Origin: Alphaproteobacteria bacterium
GTDB taxonomy: Bacteria > Pseudomonadota > Alphaproteobacteria > Caulobacterales > Parvularculaceae
Assembly: GCA_016125425.1 (NCBI GenBank)
Contig: WGLT01000014.1
Location: 1-58,907 of the forward strand
Direction: 5' to 3'
Length of the DNA: 58,907 bases
The notes beneath the pieces were generated by a model. It ran no database searches. It was not told the origin of the DNA and worked only from the letters and a program-made list of their open reading frames with translations. The translations under genes were made by a program, and so were the position numbers. Positions 9,026 to 17,948 of this stretch are shown piece by piece; within the stretch, counting starts at the first letter, position 1, and each line of letters starts with the position of its first letter.

Positions 9026-10650
9026 TCTGTCTTCGACTTAAATTCCCCGCCGGCCGCTATAACGCAACGCCCTGGGGTCGGCATGTCAATGAGGGCGATG
9101 TCGCCTGGCCGCCGGAGCCCTATCGGGTCCTGCGCGCGCTGATCGCGGTCTGGCATCGCAAGGCCGACAAGTCGAAATACACCTATGAGCGCCTTGCGGA
9201 ACTGATAGACGCCCTCTCGGAAGCCGATCCGCGCTTTCGTCTTCCCGAAAGCGTGCATGCTCATTCGCGCCATTATATGCCTCAGGGAAAACTGAGCGGC
9301 GGGGGCGAGCAAAAGAGGCTCGTCATCGACGCTTTTTTGCGCATCGCGCCGGATGATCCGCTTATCATCGGATGGGATGTCGCGCTTGACGAAAATACTC
9401 GCGAAACGCTGGAGCATCTCATCCCTCTTCTCAGCTATTTCGGGCGCGCAGAATCGATTGTCGCGGCTGAAGCGCTACGCGATTGGCCGTCCAAGTACGA
9501 ACCGAATTCTGTCCCGCGCCCGATCGAAGCTGAGCGCCTCATTGCAGATGGGCCGCAGCGCGCGCAGCCGGTCGATCTTCTCGCGCCGATAAAAGCATCT
9601 AAATGGCCGGCGCGGCGCCATGAGCTGCTCAGCCTGAATAGGGACAAGCCGAAGTCAAAGTCGCCTCAAGTTTTTGAAAAGACCATTCCCGAACGCCTCG
9701 TCGATGCGCTTTCTGTCGATACCGGCGTAATCCAGGCCGCGAAATGGAGCGGTCCGCCGGCCGGCAGGCTGGTGCTGTATGATCGTCGGCCATTATCGCC
9801 AACGCCCTCAACGTCAGCGCGTCGCCGCGCGGGCGCGAAAAATTCGATGACGCCGACGGTTGCTCGCTTCATCCTCGCGGGGAAGCCGCGCCCTTCAATT
9901 TTCGACACCGTCATGATCGCCGAAACGATGCGCCGCGCGGCGATGTCGAAATGGGGCTGGTCGACGCAGGCTAACGGACGCAAGCAACCCAACGCGCCGT
10001 CGCTAATTTCGGGGAGAGACGATAACGATGAGCCCTTGCGCAATGCGAAACACTCGCACGCCTTCTGGCTGCCTGAAGATGCTGACTGCGACGGTTTCAT
10101 CGATCATGTGACGGTTTTTGCGAGAGAGGGGTTCGACGCAGATTGTCAGCGCAATCTTTCTCGCCTCGCCCGTCTCTGGGTCGAACATGGCGCGCCCGAT
10201 GAAGACGGCGAGCGCGGCCGCAAGGAATGGCGGTTGGCGCTCGAGGGTTTCGGCGAGCCCGCCGATTTCGCAGCCGATTCGGCACTATTGAAGCACACCG
10301 CGAAATGGCGCTCCGCAACGCCCTATCTTCGTCCGAGATTCGGACCGCGCACATCGCGTGAAGTCGAATTGCAAATCTGTCGCGAACTTGCGGCGCGCGG
10401 CCTGCCGGCACCGCAGAGCGTAATCGTCGGGAGCCTCGATCGCCCAGCAATCATCGTTTCTGAAGACAGGCCATGTGGTGAGTTGGCCGTAAAGTTTCGG
10501 CGAACACGGTCACGCCGCGACCTTGCCCAGCCCGACACTCTCGGTTGTTCAGTCGAAATCACGTTTTCAGAACGGATCGACGGCCCATTGGCGCTGGGTT
10601 TCGCCTCTCATTTCGGCCTCGGCCTCTTCAAAGCGGTCGACCCGGCTTGA
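9022..10650 (+). CDS. csb2: Csb2, fused Cas5-Cas6 (GSU0054 family)
   Basis: This 542-residue protein is the last gene of the effector operon, beginning in an ATGA overlap with csb1. The N-terminal MICLRLKFPAGRYNATPWG followed by WPPEPYRVLRAL is the GSU0054/Csb2 pattern, a Cas5-like RAMP domain. The C-terminal half carries the Cas6-like domain, including the family block HSHAFWLPEDADCDGFIDH (~residue 342), whose histidines are candidates for crRNA cleavage. The fusion explains why no separate cas6 or cas5 is present. It would cut the repeat 3' of its hairpin, leaving an ATTGAAGC handle. Confidence 0.92.
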   Translation: MICLRLKFPAGRYNATPWGRHVNEGDVAWPPEPYRVLRALIAVWHRKADKSKYTYERLAELIDALSEADPRFRLPESVHAHSRHYMPQGKLSGGGEQKRLVIDAFLRIAPDDPLIIGWDVALDENTRETLEHLIPLLSYFGRAESIVAAEALRDWPSKYEPNSVPRPIEAERLIADGPQRAQPVDLLAPIKASKWPARRHELLSLNRDKPKSKSPQVFEKTIPERLVDALSVDTGVIQAAKWSGPPAGRLVLYDRRPLSPTPSTSARRRAGAKNSMTPTVARFILAGKPRPSIFDTVMIAETMRRAAMSKWGWSTQANGRKQPNAPSLISGRDDNDEPLRNAKHSHAFWLPEDADCDGFIDHVTVFAREGFDADCQRNLSRLARLWVEHGAPDEDGERGRKEWRLALEGFGEPADFAADSALLKHTAKWRSATPYLRPRFGPRTSREVELQICRELAARGLPAPQSVIVGSLDRPAIIVSEDRPCGELAVKFRRTRSRRDLAQPDTLGCSVEITFSERIDGPLALGFASHFGLGLFKAVDPA

Positions 10651-10701
10651 TGGTTTGTCCACGTCGATCTATCATCGTGTGCGGACGTTCTTCCGGCATC
10701 T

Positions 10702-10735
10702 CACCGCCGCTGCACATTTCGCCGGTGGTTTTTTT
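10702..10735 (+). terminator. Intrinsic terminator of the cas effector operon
   Basis: CACCGCCG (10702-10709) pairs with CGCCGGTG (10720-10727) with one C-C mismatch. A run of seven T follows at 10729-10735. It lies 52 bp after the csb2 stop. Confidence 0.75.
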
Positions 10736-10810
10736 GTTGGTATGTGGTGATTTTGAAAATTTTTTAAGTGATTGATTTCAAGGCGCTATTTGGATTCTGA
10801 GATTCCTCTT
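10736..10810 (+). other. AT-rich tract directly after the cas operon
   Basis: A strongly AT-rich stretch (GTGATTTTGAAAATTTTTT, then AAGTGATTGATTTCAAGG) stands out from its GC-rich surroundings. Its composition and its position, just after the cas operon, resemble a CRISPR leader, but no repeat follows. It shares no obvious sequence with the leader at 662-880. No gene is seen. Confidence 0.4.
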
Positions 10811-11275
10811 CTGGCACCACTTGCCGGCCGCTTGCGTCCAGGCGCATCTAAAAACACCCTGAAAATTCGGCGTTGCGCGACGGCTTGTCCGGGGCCTTGC
10901 GCTCAAGCGTTCGCGAGCATGCCGATCGCATTTCGGCGCGGCGGAGCGCCGCGTGAAACATTCCGGTTTCAGGCCGTTTCCTCATGCGCCGATCCGGCGG
11001 ACGGACTTGCATCAGCATACGGACCATGGCGGTTGCGAACCCCGCCGCGACGCCTTGTCGCCAAGTTTCGCGCCCCGCCTTCGAACTGGGCGCCTCCGCC
11101 TCGATACGCGGCGGCGCCCCCCGCCATTGACGGGCGCGGCGCATGAGACTCTGCGCGCAAGGCCCGATTTCGGGGCGTCCGCCCTCCGAAGCGGGCGCGC
11201 CGCCCCCGATCCAGAGGACCAAGTCTTTGAAATTCATTCGTTTTATATCCGACGCAAGCCGTCAAACGCCCGCCC
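10811..11275. other. Gene-poor stretch with one doubtful minus-strand ORF
   Basis: Nothing convincing is seen in these 465 bases. An open frame at 10848-11237 on the minus strand would encode 129 residues starting MNFKDLVLWIGG. It has no clear Shine-Dalgarno, is very rich in Arg, Ala and Pro, and matches nothing I recognise. In this GC range such frames arise by chance. It could be a degraded gene. Confidence 0.3.
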
Positions 11276-11304
11276 TTGTCAGCCCTTTCTCCATGGACTA
11301 TAAA
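11276..11304 (+). promoter_or_regulatory. Sigma-70-type promoter of the TetR-exporter operon
   Basis: TTGTCA (11276-11281), a 17-bp spacer and TATAAA (11299-11304) form a near-consensus promoter 35 bp before the regulator's start codon. The operator begins at the last base of the -10 box. Confidence 0.75.
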
Positions 11305-11323
11305 TGACTGACCAGTCAGTCAT
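11304..11323. promoter_or_regulatory. Palindromic TetR-family operator
   Basis: ATGACTGACCAGTCAGTCAT is a near-perfect palindrome covering the likely transcription start. The TGACTGAC/GTCAGTCA form is common for TetR/AcrR-type operators. Its place between the -10 box and the Shine-Dalgarno predicts autorepression by the product of the next gene. Confidence 0.8.
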
Positions 11324-11339
11324 TTGAAGGTTCCATCCC

Positions 11340-11966
11340 TTGGCCCGCCCTGTCGACCGAGACGCCAAACGCCGACAGATCCTTGAGGCCGCCGCAGCGC
11401 GCTTTGCGGAAACCGGCTATGACGCGACTTCGATGGAGGATCTCGCGAGCGCGGCAGGCGTCAGCAAGGGCTCGCTCTATGATTACTTCGAGAACAAGGA
11501 AGATCTTTTTTACGGCGTTTTCGAATGGTTGGCGCAGACGCTGATGCGCGCGAGCATGGAGCGCATGCGCGAAGAAGCGACGGCGCGCGCTCGGCTCGCC
11601 GCGTTCGCCGACGCCTCCGTCAGCGCCCTCATCGATCACATCGACCTTTATCCAGTCACGCTTGAAGTCTGGGCGGCGGCTGCCAAAGCCGGAACGCGCG
11701 AGAGATTTTCAATAGCAATGCGCAGCCTCTATGTCGCTTACCGCGCGGAAGTCACCGAGATCATCGCCGCCGCGCAGCGAAACGGGGAAGTCAAGAAAGA
11801 CGTCGACGCCGACGCGGTCAGCGCGTTGCTTGTCGGGGCGATCGACGGGCTGTTCCTTCAGTACTGGCTCGATCCGAATTTTGAGGCTCGCGCCTGGGTG
11901 AAAAAATTTCTGGGCGCGCTTTTCGACGGGATCGCCACAAGCAAGGGAGAAGGCCAGTGCGCCTGA
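11340..11966 (+). CDS. TetR/AcrR family transcriptional regulator
   Basis: This 208-residue protein starts at TTG with GAAGG (11326-11330) nine bases upstream. The N-terminal helix-turn-helix is classic: RRQILEAAAARFAETGYDAT, then MEDLASAAGVSKGSLYDYFENKEDLF (residues ~12-60). The C-terminal ligand-binding domain is variable and gives no hint of the inducer. It is the first gene of an operon with a LolA-like protein, an ABC transporter and an outer-membrane protein. Its 3' end overlaps the next gene by 10 bp. The palindrome just upstream is its probable binding site, so it likely represses the whole exporter operon, itself included. Confidence 0.93.
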   Translation: MARPVDRDAKRRQILEAAAARFAETGYDATSMEDLASAAGVSKGSLYDYFENKEDLFYGVFEWLAQTLMRASMERMREEATARARLAAFADASVSALIDHIDLYPVTLEVWAAAAKAGTRERFSIAMRSLYVAYRAEVTEIIAAAQRNGEVKKDVDADAVSALLVGAIDGLFLQYWLDPNFEARAWVKKFLGALFDGIATSKGEGQCA

Positions 11967-12712
11967 AGCCGATCGTAATGCAGCTCGGGTTTGTCCTTCT
12001 CGCAGCCCCCGCCCTTGCGGCGCCGCCAGACGCCGACGCCCTGTTGCGCGCCGCATTCGACAATTGGCGGGCAAACAGTTCGATGACGGAGATTACGATG
12101 ACCGTGTATCGTCCGGACTGGCGACGGTCGATGAAAATGAAAGCCTGGACGCGCGGCGATGACGATGCCCTCGTTCGATTTGTCGCGCCGGCGAAAGACG
12201 CAGGCAACGCCACGCTGAAAAAAGGCGACGAAACCTGGATATTCAATCCGAAACTCAATCAGGTGATCAAGCTGCCGGCGAGCATGCTGGCCCAAAGCTG
12301 GATGGGATCCGACTTCTCCTACAATGATCTGTCCAAGGCGGACGATATTTTGACTAAGTATACGCACAGGCTGATCAATACGGAACAAAGCGACGGACAC
12401 GCCGTTTACGCGATTGAAGCGCTCCCCAAGCCTGACGCGCCCGTGGTTTGGGGAAAGCTGCTCGTCAAGGTGCGGGACGACGGCGTCATGCTTTCTGAGT
12501 CCTATTTCGATCAAGACATGAAGCTCGTCCGTGAAATGACGACCGAAAAAGTCTCAGAACTCGGCGGGCGCCAATATCCTGTCGTTATGACCATGCGGCC
12601 GGCGGGAGAGTCTGACAAATGGACGACAATTGAAACGGTTTCGGCGCAATTCGATATCGCCTTGCCCGCCTATGTCTTTACTTTGTCTAATCTTCAAAAC
12701 CCGAGAGACTGA
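11957..12712 (+). CDS. LolA-like outer membrane lipoprotein-sorting protein
   Basis: This 251-residue protein starts at GTG inside the end of tetR, with GGGAGAAGG just upstream. A signal peptide ends near LAAPALAAPPDA (residue ~24). The mature part matches the LolA-like family: beta-rich, with TVYRPDWRRSMKMKAWTRGDDDALVRFVAP, KKGDETWIFNPKLNQVIKL and SWMGSDFSYNDLSKAD. Classical LolA carries lipoproteins across the periplasm. Paralogues of this type accompany dedicated ABC exporters and probably carry another hydrophobic cargo. The next gene starts 2 bp after its stop, so it is likely the periplasmic carrier of this system. Confidence 0.85.
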   Translation: MRLKPIVMQLGFVLLAAPALAAPPDADALLRAAFDNWRANSSMTEITMTVYRPDWRRSMKMKAWTRGDDDALVRFVAPAKDAGNATLKKGDETWIFNPKLNQVIKLPASMLAQSWMGSDFSYNDLSKADDILTKYTHRLINTEQSDGHAVYAIEALPKPDAPVVWGKLLVKVRDDGVMLSESYFDQDMKLVREMTTEKVSELGGRQYPVVMTMRPAGESDKWTTIETVSAQFDIALPAYVFTLSNLQNPRD

Positions 12713-12714
12713 GC

Positions 12715-13935
12715 ATGCTGGCCGCGCTCGCGTGGAGAAACATCTGGCGCCAACCGCATCGGACAGCGCTCAGTCTCGCCTCAATCATTGTAGCGAGCGC
12801 GGTCACGATCTTTCTCCTCGCTCTCCAGCAAGGCGCCTATGGGACCATGGAGGAAAGCGTTTTGCGTCTGCTCGACGGATTCGCTCAGGCCCAGCCAGGA
12901 GGATACGCGGACGACCCCGATTTGAACAAAACGATCGCCAAGCCGGAAACCGCCATCGCGCGGCTGAAGGAGATCAAGGCGGTGACCGTCGCCGCGCCCC
13001 GCGCGTCGACCTATGTGATTTTATCGAATGGCGACCGCAGCTTCGGAAGCGCCGTATTCGGCGTCGATCCGTCTGCGGAGGAAAAGCTCTCAACGCTAGC
13101 CGGGACGGTCAAGGAGGGACGCTATCTCGGGCCCGACGACGAGAACGCCGCCTTTGTCGGCGCGGGTCTCGCCCGGAATCTGAAAATTTCGACGGGCGAC
13201 AAGATCACAATGTTGGGCGGCGCGCGCGACAGATCAATCGCTGCGGATGTTCTCACCGTCGTCGGCGTCTTCTCCACTGGCTCGCCGGAGATCGATCGTC
13301 AGGTGATCGAAATGCCGCTAACTCGTTTTCAGTCTGATTTCGCAATGGACGGGGGAGCGAATGTCGTGGCCGTCGGCGGACGCAGCCTTGCGGATATCCA
13401 GGCGGTCCTGCCGGCGCTGCGAAAGGCCGCCGCTGAAATCGGATTGACCATGCGCGACTGGACTGAGCTCGAGCCTGCTCTCCATGATGTCATCCTGCTC
13501 GATGCGAGTTTCTCCGCCTTGCTCTATGTCAGTCTCGTCGTCATCGTCGTTTTCATAATTCTGAATACGCTCTTGATGTCGGTGCTCGAGCGGACGCGCG
13601 AGTTCGGCATGCTCATGGCCATTGGCATGCGGCCCAATCAAATCGGAGCGATGATCTGGATGGAGCTGCTCTTTCTCGCGGTCGTCGGCGCCGTGATCGG
13701 CGTCGCCTTTGGCGCAGGACTTACGGCGTGGTTCGCCGGCCGGGGGATCGCCTTTCCCGACGCTGAAATCCTGTTCAGGCAGTGGAATATGCCCTCGACG
13801 CTCTATCCCGATCTCAACTGGCGGAGCGCCCTCGCCGGTCCGACAGCGATCATGCTGTCGATCGTGTTCGCCGGCGTTATCCCTTACCTGCGCGTGCGCG
13901 GGCTCGAACCCGTTTCGGCGATGAGGGCCGTGTAA
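12715..13935 (+). CDS. FtsX/MacB-type ABC transporter permease (first of two)
   Basis: This 406-residue inner-membrane protein opens with the FtsX-family LAWRNIWRQPHRTALSL. One membrane helix lies near residues 20-38, then a large periplasmic domain to ~260, then three helices (LYVSLVVIVVFIILNTLLMSVLERTREFGML, MELLFLAVVGAVIGVAF and AIMLSIVFAGVIPYL). The R-E-F-G-M-L-M-A-I-G-M-R coupling loop is conserved. This is MacB/LolC-like mechanotransmission topology rather than a classical importer. Its TAA overlaps the ATG of the second permease, which shares the L-A-W-R-N-x-W-R-x-P start, so the two probably form a heterodimer. Confidence 0.9.
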   Translation: MLAALAWRNIWRQPHRTALSLASIIVASAVTIFLLALQQGAYGTMEESVLRLLDGFAQAQPGGYADDPDLNKTIAKPETAIARLKEIKAVTVAAPRASTYVILSNGDRSFGSAVFGVDPSAEEKLSTLAGTVKEGRYLGPDDENAAFVGAGLARNLKISTGDKITMLGGARDRSIAADVLTVVGVFSTGSPEIDRQVIEMPLTRFQSDFAMDGGANVVAVGGRSLADIQAVLPALRKAAAEIGLTMRDWTELEPALHDVILLDASFSALLYVSLVVIVVFIILNTLLMSVLERTREFGMLMAIGMRPNQIGAMIWMELLFLAVVGAVIGVAFGAGLTAWFAGRGIAFPDAEILFRQWNMPSTLYPDLNWRSALAGPTAIMLSIVFAGVIPYLRVRGLEPVSAMRAV

Positions 13936-15158
13936 TGGACAGGCTGCGTCTTCTCTTGCCGCTCGCATGGCGCAATTTGTGGCGCAATCCGCGCCGAACC
14001 GTCATTACCGTGATCGTCGTCAGCGTGGGGCTGTGGTCGATTTTATTTTTCTCGGTTCTTCTGAACGCCTGGTCCCAGAGCAGCCGCGACACGACCCTGA
14101 AAATGATGACCGGAGAAGTCGAAATTCATGCGCCCGGCTATCTGGACGATCCGACCGTGGCGCACCGCATGGCGCCGCCATCCGGCGCGCTCGCGCAGAT
14201 TCTGAATTCTCCGGCCGTCAAGGCCTATGCGAGCCGCGTGCGCGTCAGCGCGATTGTTCAGAGCGAATACAAGACGCTGCCGATCACGCTCACTGGAGTG
14301 ACGCCCGAAAAAGAACGCGCCCTTTCCGTGCTGCCCGCCCAGACGGAAGACGGACGCTATCTCTCAACTGCGCATGACGATGGGATTGTGCTTGGCCGCA
14401 ATCTCGTCAAACGACTCAAGACGAGGATCGGCAAGCGTGTTGTTGTGATGGTCCAGGACACCGACGGCAAGCTCGCCGAACGCGCTTTTGAGGTGATCGG
14501 CGTATTCTCCGCTTCGCAGCAGGTCGAGAACGAGTTCGCGTTCGTCGGCATTTCCGGAGCGCAATCGCTCACCGGTCTCGATCAAGACATTTCGGAAATC
14601 GTCTTAGATGCGGCGAACGAAAAATCCCTCCCCGCCTTGATGAACGCGTTAAAAGCGGCCGCGCCCGCGCTCGACATTCAGACGTGGCGGACGATTGCGC
14701 CGCTCGCCTATGCCGTCAGCACATTCTTCAATGAATTCGTGATCATGTGGCTGTGGGTCATGTTCGCCCTCATGGCGATCGGAATCGTGAACACCCAGTT
14801 GATGGCGGTGTTTGAAAGAGTGCGCGAGTTCGGCCTTTTGCAGGCCTTGGGCATGCGCCCTCGCCTTGTGCTCCTGGAAGTCGCGTTGGAATCGGCGCTC
14901 TTGATCGGCCTTGGCGTCGTCGCCGGCGCGGGGCTGGCGGTCTTCACCGTGCGCGCTTTTCCAAACGGGCTTGATCTTGGCTTTCTCGCTCGGGGCGCCG
15001 AACTTGTCGGCGCGGGCCGGGTGCTCGACCTCAAGGTCGATCCCGGCGAATTCTTTCTCTATAGCGCCATTGTCTGGGCGCTCGGCGTCATCGCGGCGCT
15101 TTGGCCGGCATGGCGGGCTTCGAGAGTGAGTCCGGTCGCGGCCATGGGCCGCGCGTAA
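13935..15158 (+). CDS. FtsX/MacB-type ABC transporter permease (second of two)
   Basis: This 407-residue paralogue of the preceding permease starts MDRLRLLLPLAWRNLWRNPRR at an ATG that overlaps the upstream stop (TAATG). Topology is the same: an N-terminal helix, a periplasmic domain of about 230 residues, and three C-terminal helices with the R-E-F-G-L-L-Q-A-L-G-M-R loop. A longer in-frame reading from 13782 lies within the first permease and was rejected. It is followed 15 bp later by the ATPase, preceded by AAGGAGG (15158-15164). Confidence 0.9.
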   Translation: MDRLRLLLPLAWRNLWRNPRRTVITVIVVSVGLWSILFFSVLLNAWSQSSRDTTLKMMTGEVEIHAPGYLDDPTVAHRMAPPSGALAQILNSPAVKAYASRVRVSAIVQSEYKTLPITLTGVTPEKERALSVLPAQTEDGRYLSTAHDDGIVLGRNLVKRLKTRIGKRVVVMVQDTDGKLAERAFEVIGVFSASQQVENEFAFVGISGAQSLTGLDQDISEIVLDAANEKSLPALMNALKAAAPALDIQTWRTIAPLAYAVSTFFNEFVIMWLWVMFALMAIGIVNTQLMAVFERVREFGLLQALGMRPRLVLLEVALESALLIGLGVVAGAGLAVFTVRAFPNGLDLGFLARGAELVGAGRVLDLKVDPGEFFLYSAIVWALGVIAALWPAWRASRVSPVAAMGRA

Positions 15159-15173
15159 GGAGGGAACGCGCCT

Positions 15174-15875
15174 ATGTCGACTATCGTTGAATGCCGAGGC
15201 GTCGCCAAACGCTACCGGCAAGGCGCGTTGAGCGTCGATGCGTTGCGCGGGCTCGATCTTCAAATAGAAGAAGGCGATTTCGCTTCGCTGGCCGGACCGT
15301 CCGGGTCCGGAAAAACAACATTGCTCAACATTCTCGGCGGCCTTGACCGGCCGAGCGCCGGCAGCGTCAAGATCGCGGGCGAGGACATCACCAAGCTCGA
15401 CAACAATGCGCTCGCCGATCTGCGGCTCAAAAGGATCGGCTTTGTCTTTCAGGCCTATAATCTCATCCCGGTTCTGTCGGCGGTCGAGAATGTGGAGTTC
15501 ATACTGCAATTGCTCGGCGCGCCGCCGAAAGAACGCCGCGCGCGCGCAACCGAGATGCTTGAGGAAGTCGCGCTCGCCGGGCTAGACAACCGCCGTCCGG
15601 CGCAGCTTTCGGGCGGACAACAGCAACGCGTCGCCGTGGCGCGCGCGCTGGCGAGCCGCCCGGCGATCGTGCTCGCGGACGAGCCGACGGCCAATCTCGA
15701 TTCAAAAACCGCGGAGGATCTCATCTCGCTCATGTCGAGACTCAATGAGAGTTCGGGCGTGACGTTCCTGATGGCGACGCACGATCAGCGGGTGATTGAA
15801 CGCACGCGCCGGCACATCGTCATCACGGACGGCAGGATCGCCTCCGACGAGCGCCGCACGCGGCCTGCAAGCTGA
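15174..15875 (+). CDS. ABC transporter ATP-binding protein (LolD/MacB type)
   Basis: This 233-residue nucleotide-binding subunit has Walker A GPSGSGKTT (residues 41-49), the Q-loop in FVFQAYNLIPVLSAVENV, the signature LSGGQQQRVAVARAL (~143) and Walker B VLADEPTANLD. The sequence is of the LolD/MacB ATPase class that energises FtsX-type permeases. It lies directly after the two permease genes and before an outer-membrane protein. Cargo cannot be deduced. No motif is missing, so the transporter should be active. Confidence 0.94.
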   Translation: MSTIVECRGVAKRYRQGALSVDALRGLDLQIEEGDFASLAGPSGSGKTTLLNILGGLDRPSAGSVKIAGEDITKLDNNALADLRLKRIGFVFQAYNLIPVLSAVENVEFILQLLGAPPKERRARATEMLEEVALAGLDNRRPAQLSGGQQQRVAVARALASRPAIVLADEPTANLDSKTAEDLISLMSRLNESSGVTFLMATHDQRVIERTRRHIVITDGRIASDERRTRPAS

Positions 15876-15881
15876 CGCGCC

Positions 15882-17123
15882 GTGACCCGGGCAGTTTTCA
15901 TAGCGCTGGCCGCCCTGAGCGCGCTCCTATGCGAGGCTGACGCCTCGCCCATTCGCGGGCGATTGCTGCTGCAGGACGTATTTTCACATGAAAGTTCCGA
16001 CAGTCTGGCCGCTGCGCTCGGCGCCCGGAATCGGAATGATCTGCTCGGCGATCTCCGCGCGACATGGAAACCCCGGCGCGGCGCTTGGAGCTTTAATATC
16101 GCCTATGAGGCGCGCTTTGACGCGGGCGACGGGCCCGGATACGCCGCCGATCTCGACGCGCTCCATCTGCTTCCGCCCGCCCCGCCGCCGACATGGTGGG
16201 ACCTGACCGACACGTTCGCCGAGAGTCGGCGCCTCATCGCCGATCAGAAAATAGACCGGCTGTCGGTCAGCTACGCCGGCGCGCATGTCGTCATCCGCGC
16301 CGGCCGTCAGGCGCTGACCTGGGGCGCAGGCCTCGTCTTTCACCCGATGGATCTGTTCGATCCCTATTCGCCCGATGCGACGGACACAGAATACAAGCCC
16401 GGGACGGACATGATTTACGGGCAATATCTGTTCGATGACGGATCAGATATTCAACTCGTCGCGGTTCCGAGACGCGCGCGGCTAGGCCGCCGGTTAACCG
16501 GAGACGCAAGCTCCTTCGCCGCACACTTCCGCAAGGCGATCGGACAGCTGCAAACGAGCTGGCTGTTGTCGCGCGATCATGGCGATTTGACAGCCGGACT
16601 CGCGATCGCGGGGCCCCTCGGCGGAGCGGCGTGGAATGCGGAGGTCATTCCGACTGCGCTGAACGGCGGCGGGACGAAAATCTCCGCGCTCTTCAACATA
16701 TCGAACGCCGGCAAGGCCGGCGGGCGGGATATCAGGTATTTTCTGGAGTTTTACAGGAACGGTTTCGGCGTCGACGCGCGCCGTTATGCGCTTTCAGATC
16801 TGCCGCCGGAACTCGTCGACCGACTATTGCGCGGACAGGTCTTCAACACCAGCCGCGATTATCTTGCGGCGGGCGCGCAATATCAATTGACGCCGCTGTG
16901 CGAAGTCAGCCCCACCGTGATCGCCAATCTCAATGACGCAAGTTTTTACGCCATCATGCAGGCGGCCTATTCGCTGGCTGACGATCTCAGCCTCGTCGGC
17001 GGCGCGCAAATTCCGATTGGGCCGGCCAATAGCGAATTCGGGGGGATTGCCCTCTCGAGGGCGCCAGGCCCGTATTTCGAACAGCCCATGCGGCTCTACA
17101 TCCAGCTCCGCGCATATTTTTAA
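15882..17123 (+). CDS. Predicted outer-membrane beta-barrel protein of the exporter operon
   Basis: This 413-residue protein starts at a GTG 6 bp after the ATPase gene. A signal peptide ends around EADASPIRG (~23). The mature protein has many alternating aromatic/hydrophobic strands, for example [16 protein letters not shown] and [11 protein letters not shown]. It ends in Phe, the usual C-terminal residue for barrel insertion. No named family is recognised with certainty. As the last gene it would complete an inner membrane - periplasm - outer membrane path with the ABC transporter and the LolA-like carrier. Alternatively it is a porin-like accessory protein. Confidence 0.65.
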   Translation: MTRAVFIALAALSALLCEADASPIRGRLLLQDVFSHESSDSLAAALGARNRNDLLGDLRATWKPRRGAWSFNIAYEARFDAGDGPGYAADLDALHLLPPAPPPTWWDLTDTFAESRRLIADQKIDRLSVSYAGAHVVIRAGRQALTWGAGLVFHPMDLFDPYSPDATDTEYKPGTDMIYGQYLFDDGSDIQLVAVPRRARLGRRLTGDASSFAAHFRKAIGQLQTSWLLSRDHGDLTAGLAIAGPLGGAAWNAEVIPTALNGGGTKISALFNISNAGKAGGRDIRYFLEFYRNGFGVDARRYALSDLPPELVDRLLRGQVFNTSRDYLAAGAQYQLTPLCEVSPTVIANLNDASFYAIMQAAYSLADDLSLVGGAQIPIGPANSEFGGIALSRAPGPYFEQPMRLYIQLRAYF

Positions 17124-17307
17124 CGCGGCCCTCGGCTATGCCGCGGCGGCGGTCCGGGACGGTCTCGGTCGACCATCGCCCGCAGCCCGCATGGTTCGTC
17201 CCTCATGTTTATCGGGACCGAGACGCGAACAAAGCGGCGACCGCGCTCTGCGCACAGACTGTCAACGCCTGCCCCTCACGCGTTGTTCAACGGCTTGTCT
17301 GCTGCGC

Positions 17308-17397
17308 TGGCGGATGGGGAGGGATTCGAACCCTCGAGACGGTTGCCCGCCTACACGCGTTCCAGGCGTGCGCCTTCGACCACTCGGCCACCCATCC
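17308..17397 (-). tRNA. tRNA-Ser (anticodon GGA)
   Basis: On the minus strand GGATGGG at the 5' end (17397-17391) pairs with CCCATCC, followed by G-CCA, so CCA is encoded. The anticodon loop CTGGAAC gives anticodon GGA, reading UCC and UCU. A long variable arm, as in serine tRNAs, precedes the T-arm GAGGGTTCGAATCCCTC. Length is 90 nt. Confidence 0.97.
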
Positions 17398-17591
17398 GGA
17401 GCGACGCCGGCCGACCGCCCCGCCGCAAACCCCCGTTTTCGCGGCTGAAAGCCGCCTGCGCCGGGGAGGCGGGGACTATACAAGCGCCCGGCCCTCGCGC
17501 AAGCGCCGACCCCGCGTTTGCAGGCCCCGCCGCGAGCGGATAATCTGCCCGAAGGGCGACTTGAATTTAGGCGTTGAGGGGACAAGAGGAC

Positions 17592-17864
17592 ATGGCCGCG
17601 TTTCGATTTTTAGCCTGGTTGTTGGTGTCGATCGCCGTAGCATTGCTCGGCGCTGACGCCGTTTCTTCGCTGGAACAGCACGAGCCGGTGATCAGGACGA
17701 CCGGGGAAATCCTCAGCCTGATCGGCATTAACGGCGCCGGCATGGTGCAAAATTCGCCGGGCGGCGTCGCCAAGGCGCTGCAGACGGTTCTGCAACTGCC
17801 CCTTTGGGCGATTCTGGGACTGATCGGCGTCGTGCTGACCCTCGTCTTCCGGCCGATGGAATAG
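17592..17864 (+). CDS. Small membrane protein of unknown function
   Basis: This 90-residue protein starts at an ATG with GAGGGG ten bases upstream. There are two hydrophobic helices: [21 protein letters not shown] (residues ~4-24) and [18 protein letters not shown] (~69-86). The loop between them (~45 residues) is probably periplasmic. I do not recognise the family. It stands alone between tRNA-Ser and a serine hydrolase gene on the same strand. Confidence 0.7.
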   Translation: MAAFRFLAWLLVSIAVALLGADAVSSLEQHEPVIRTTGEILSLIGINGAGMVQNSPGGVAKALQTVLQLPLWAILGLIGVVLTLVFRPME

Positions 17865-17948
17865 TCGGGCGCGCCTGCCGCGCCCGCTTGCTCATCGCAA
17901 ATCCCGCGCTAGCGTGCCGGAGCTATATTCGAGCCCCGGGAGCAAGCC

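Noticed and set aside
1-10735. CRISPR locus as a transposon-borne (CAST) system
   Set aside because: A full cas3 nuclease and adaptation genes are present, and no tnsB, tniQ or transposon ends are seen.
10848-11237. 129-residue minus-strand ORF between the cas operon and tetR, considered as an anti-CRISPR or accessory gene
   Set aside because: It has no RBS, no recognisable domain and biased composition. It is left as a note in the region entry.
17160-17225. Inverted repeat GGTCTCGGTC / GACCGAGAC after the barrel gene as a terminator
   Set aside because: The arms are about 45 bp apart and no T run follows.
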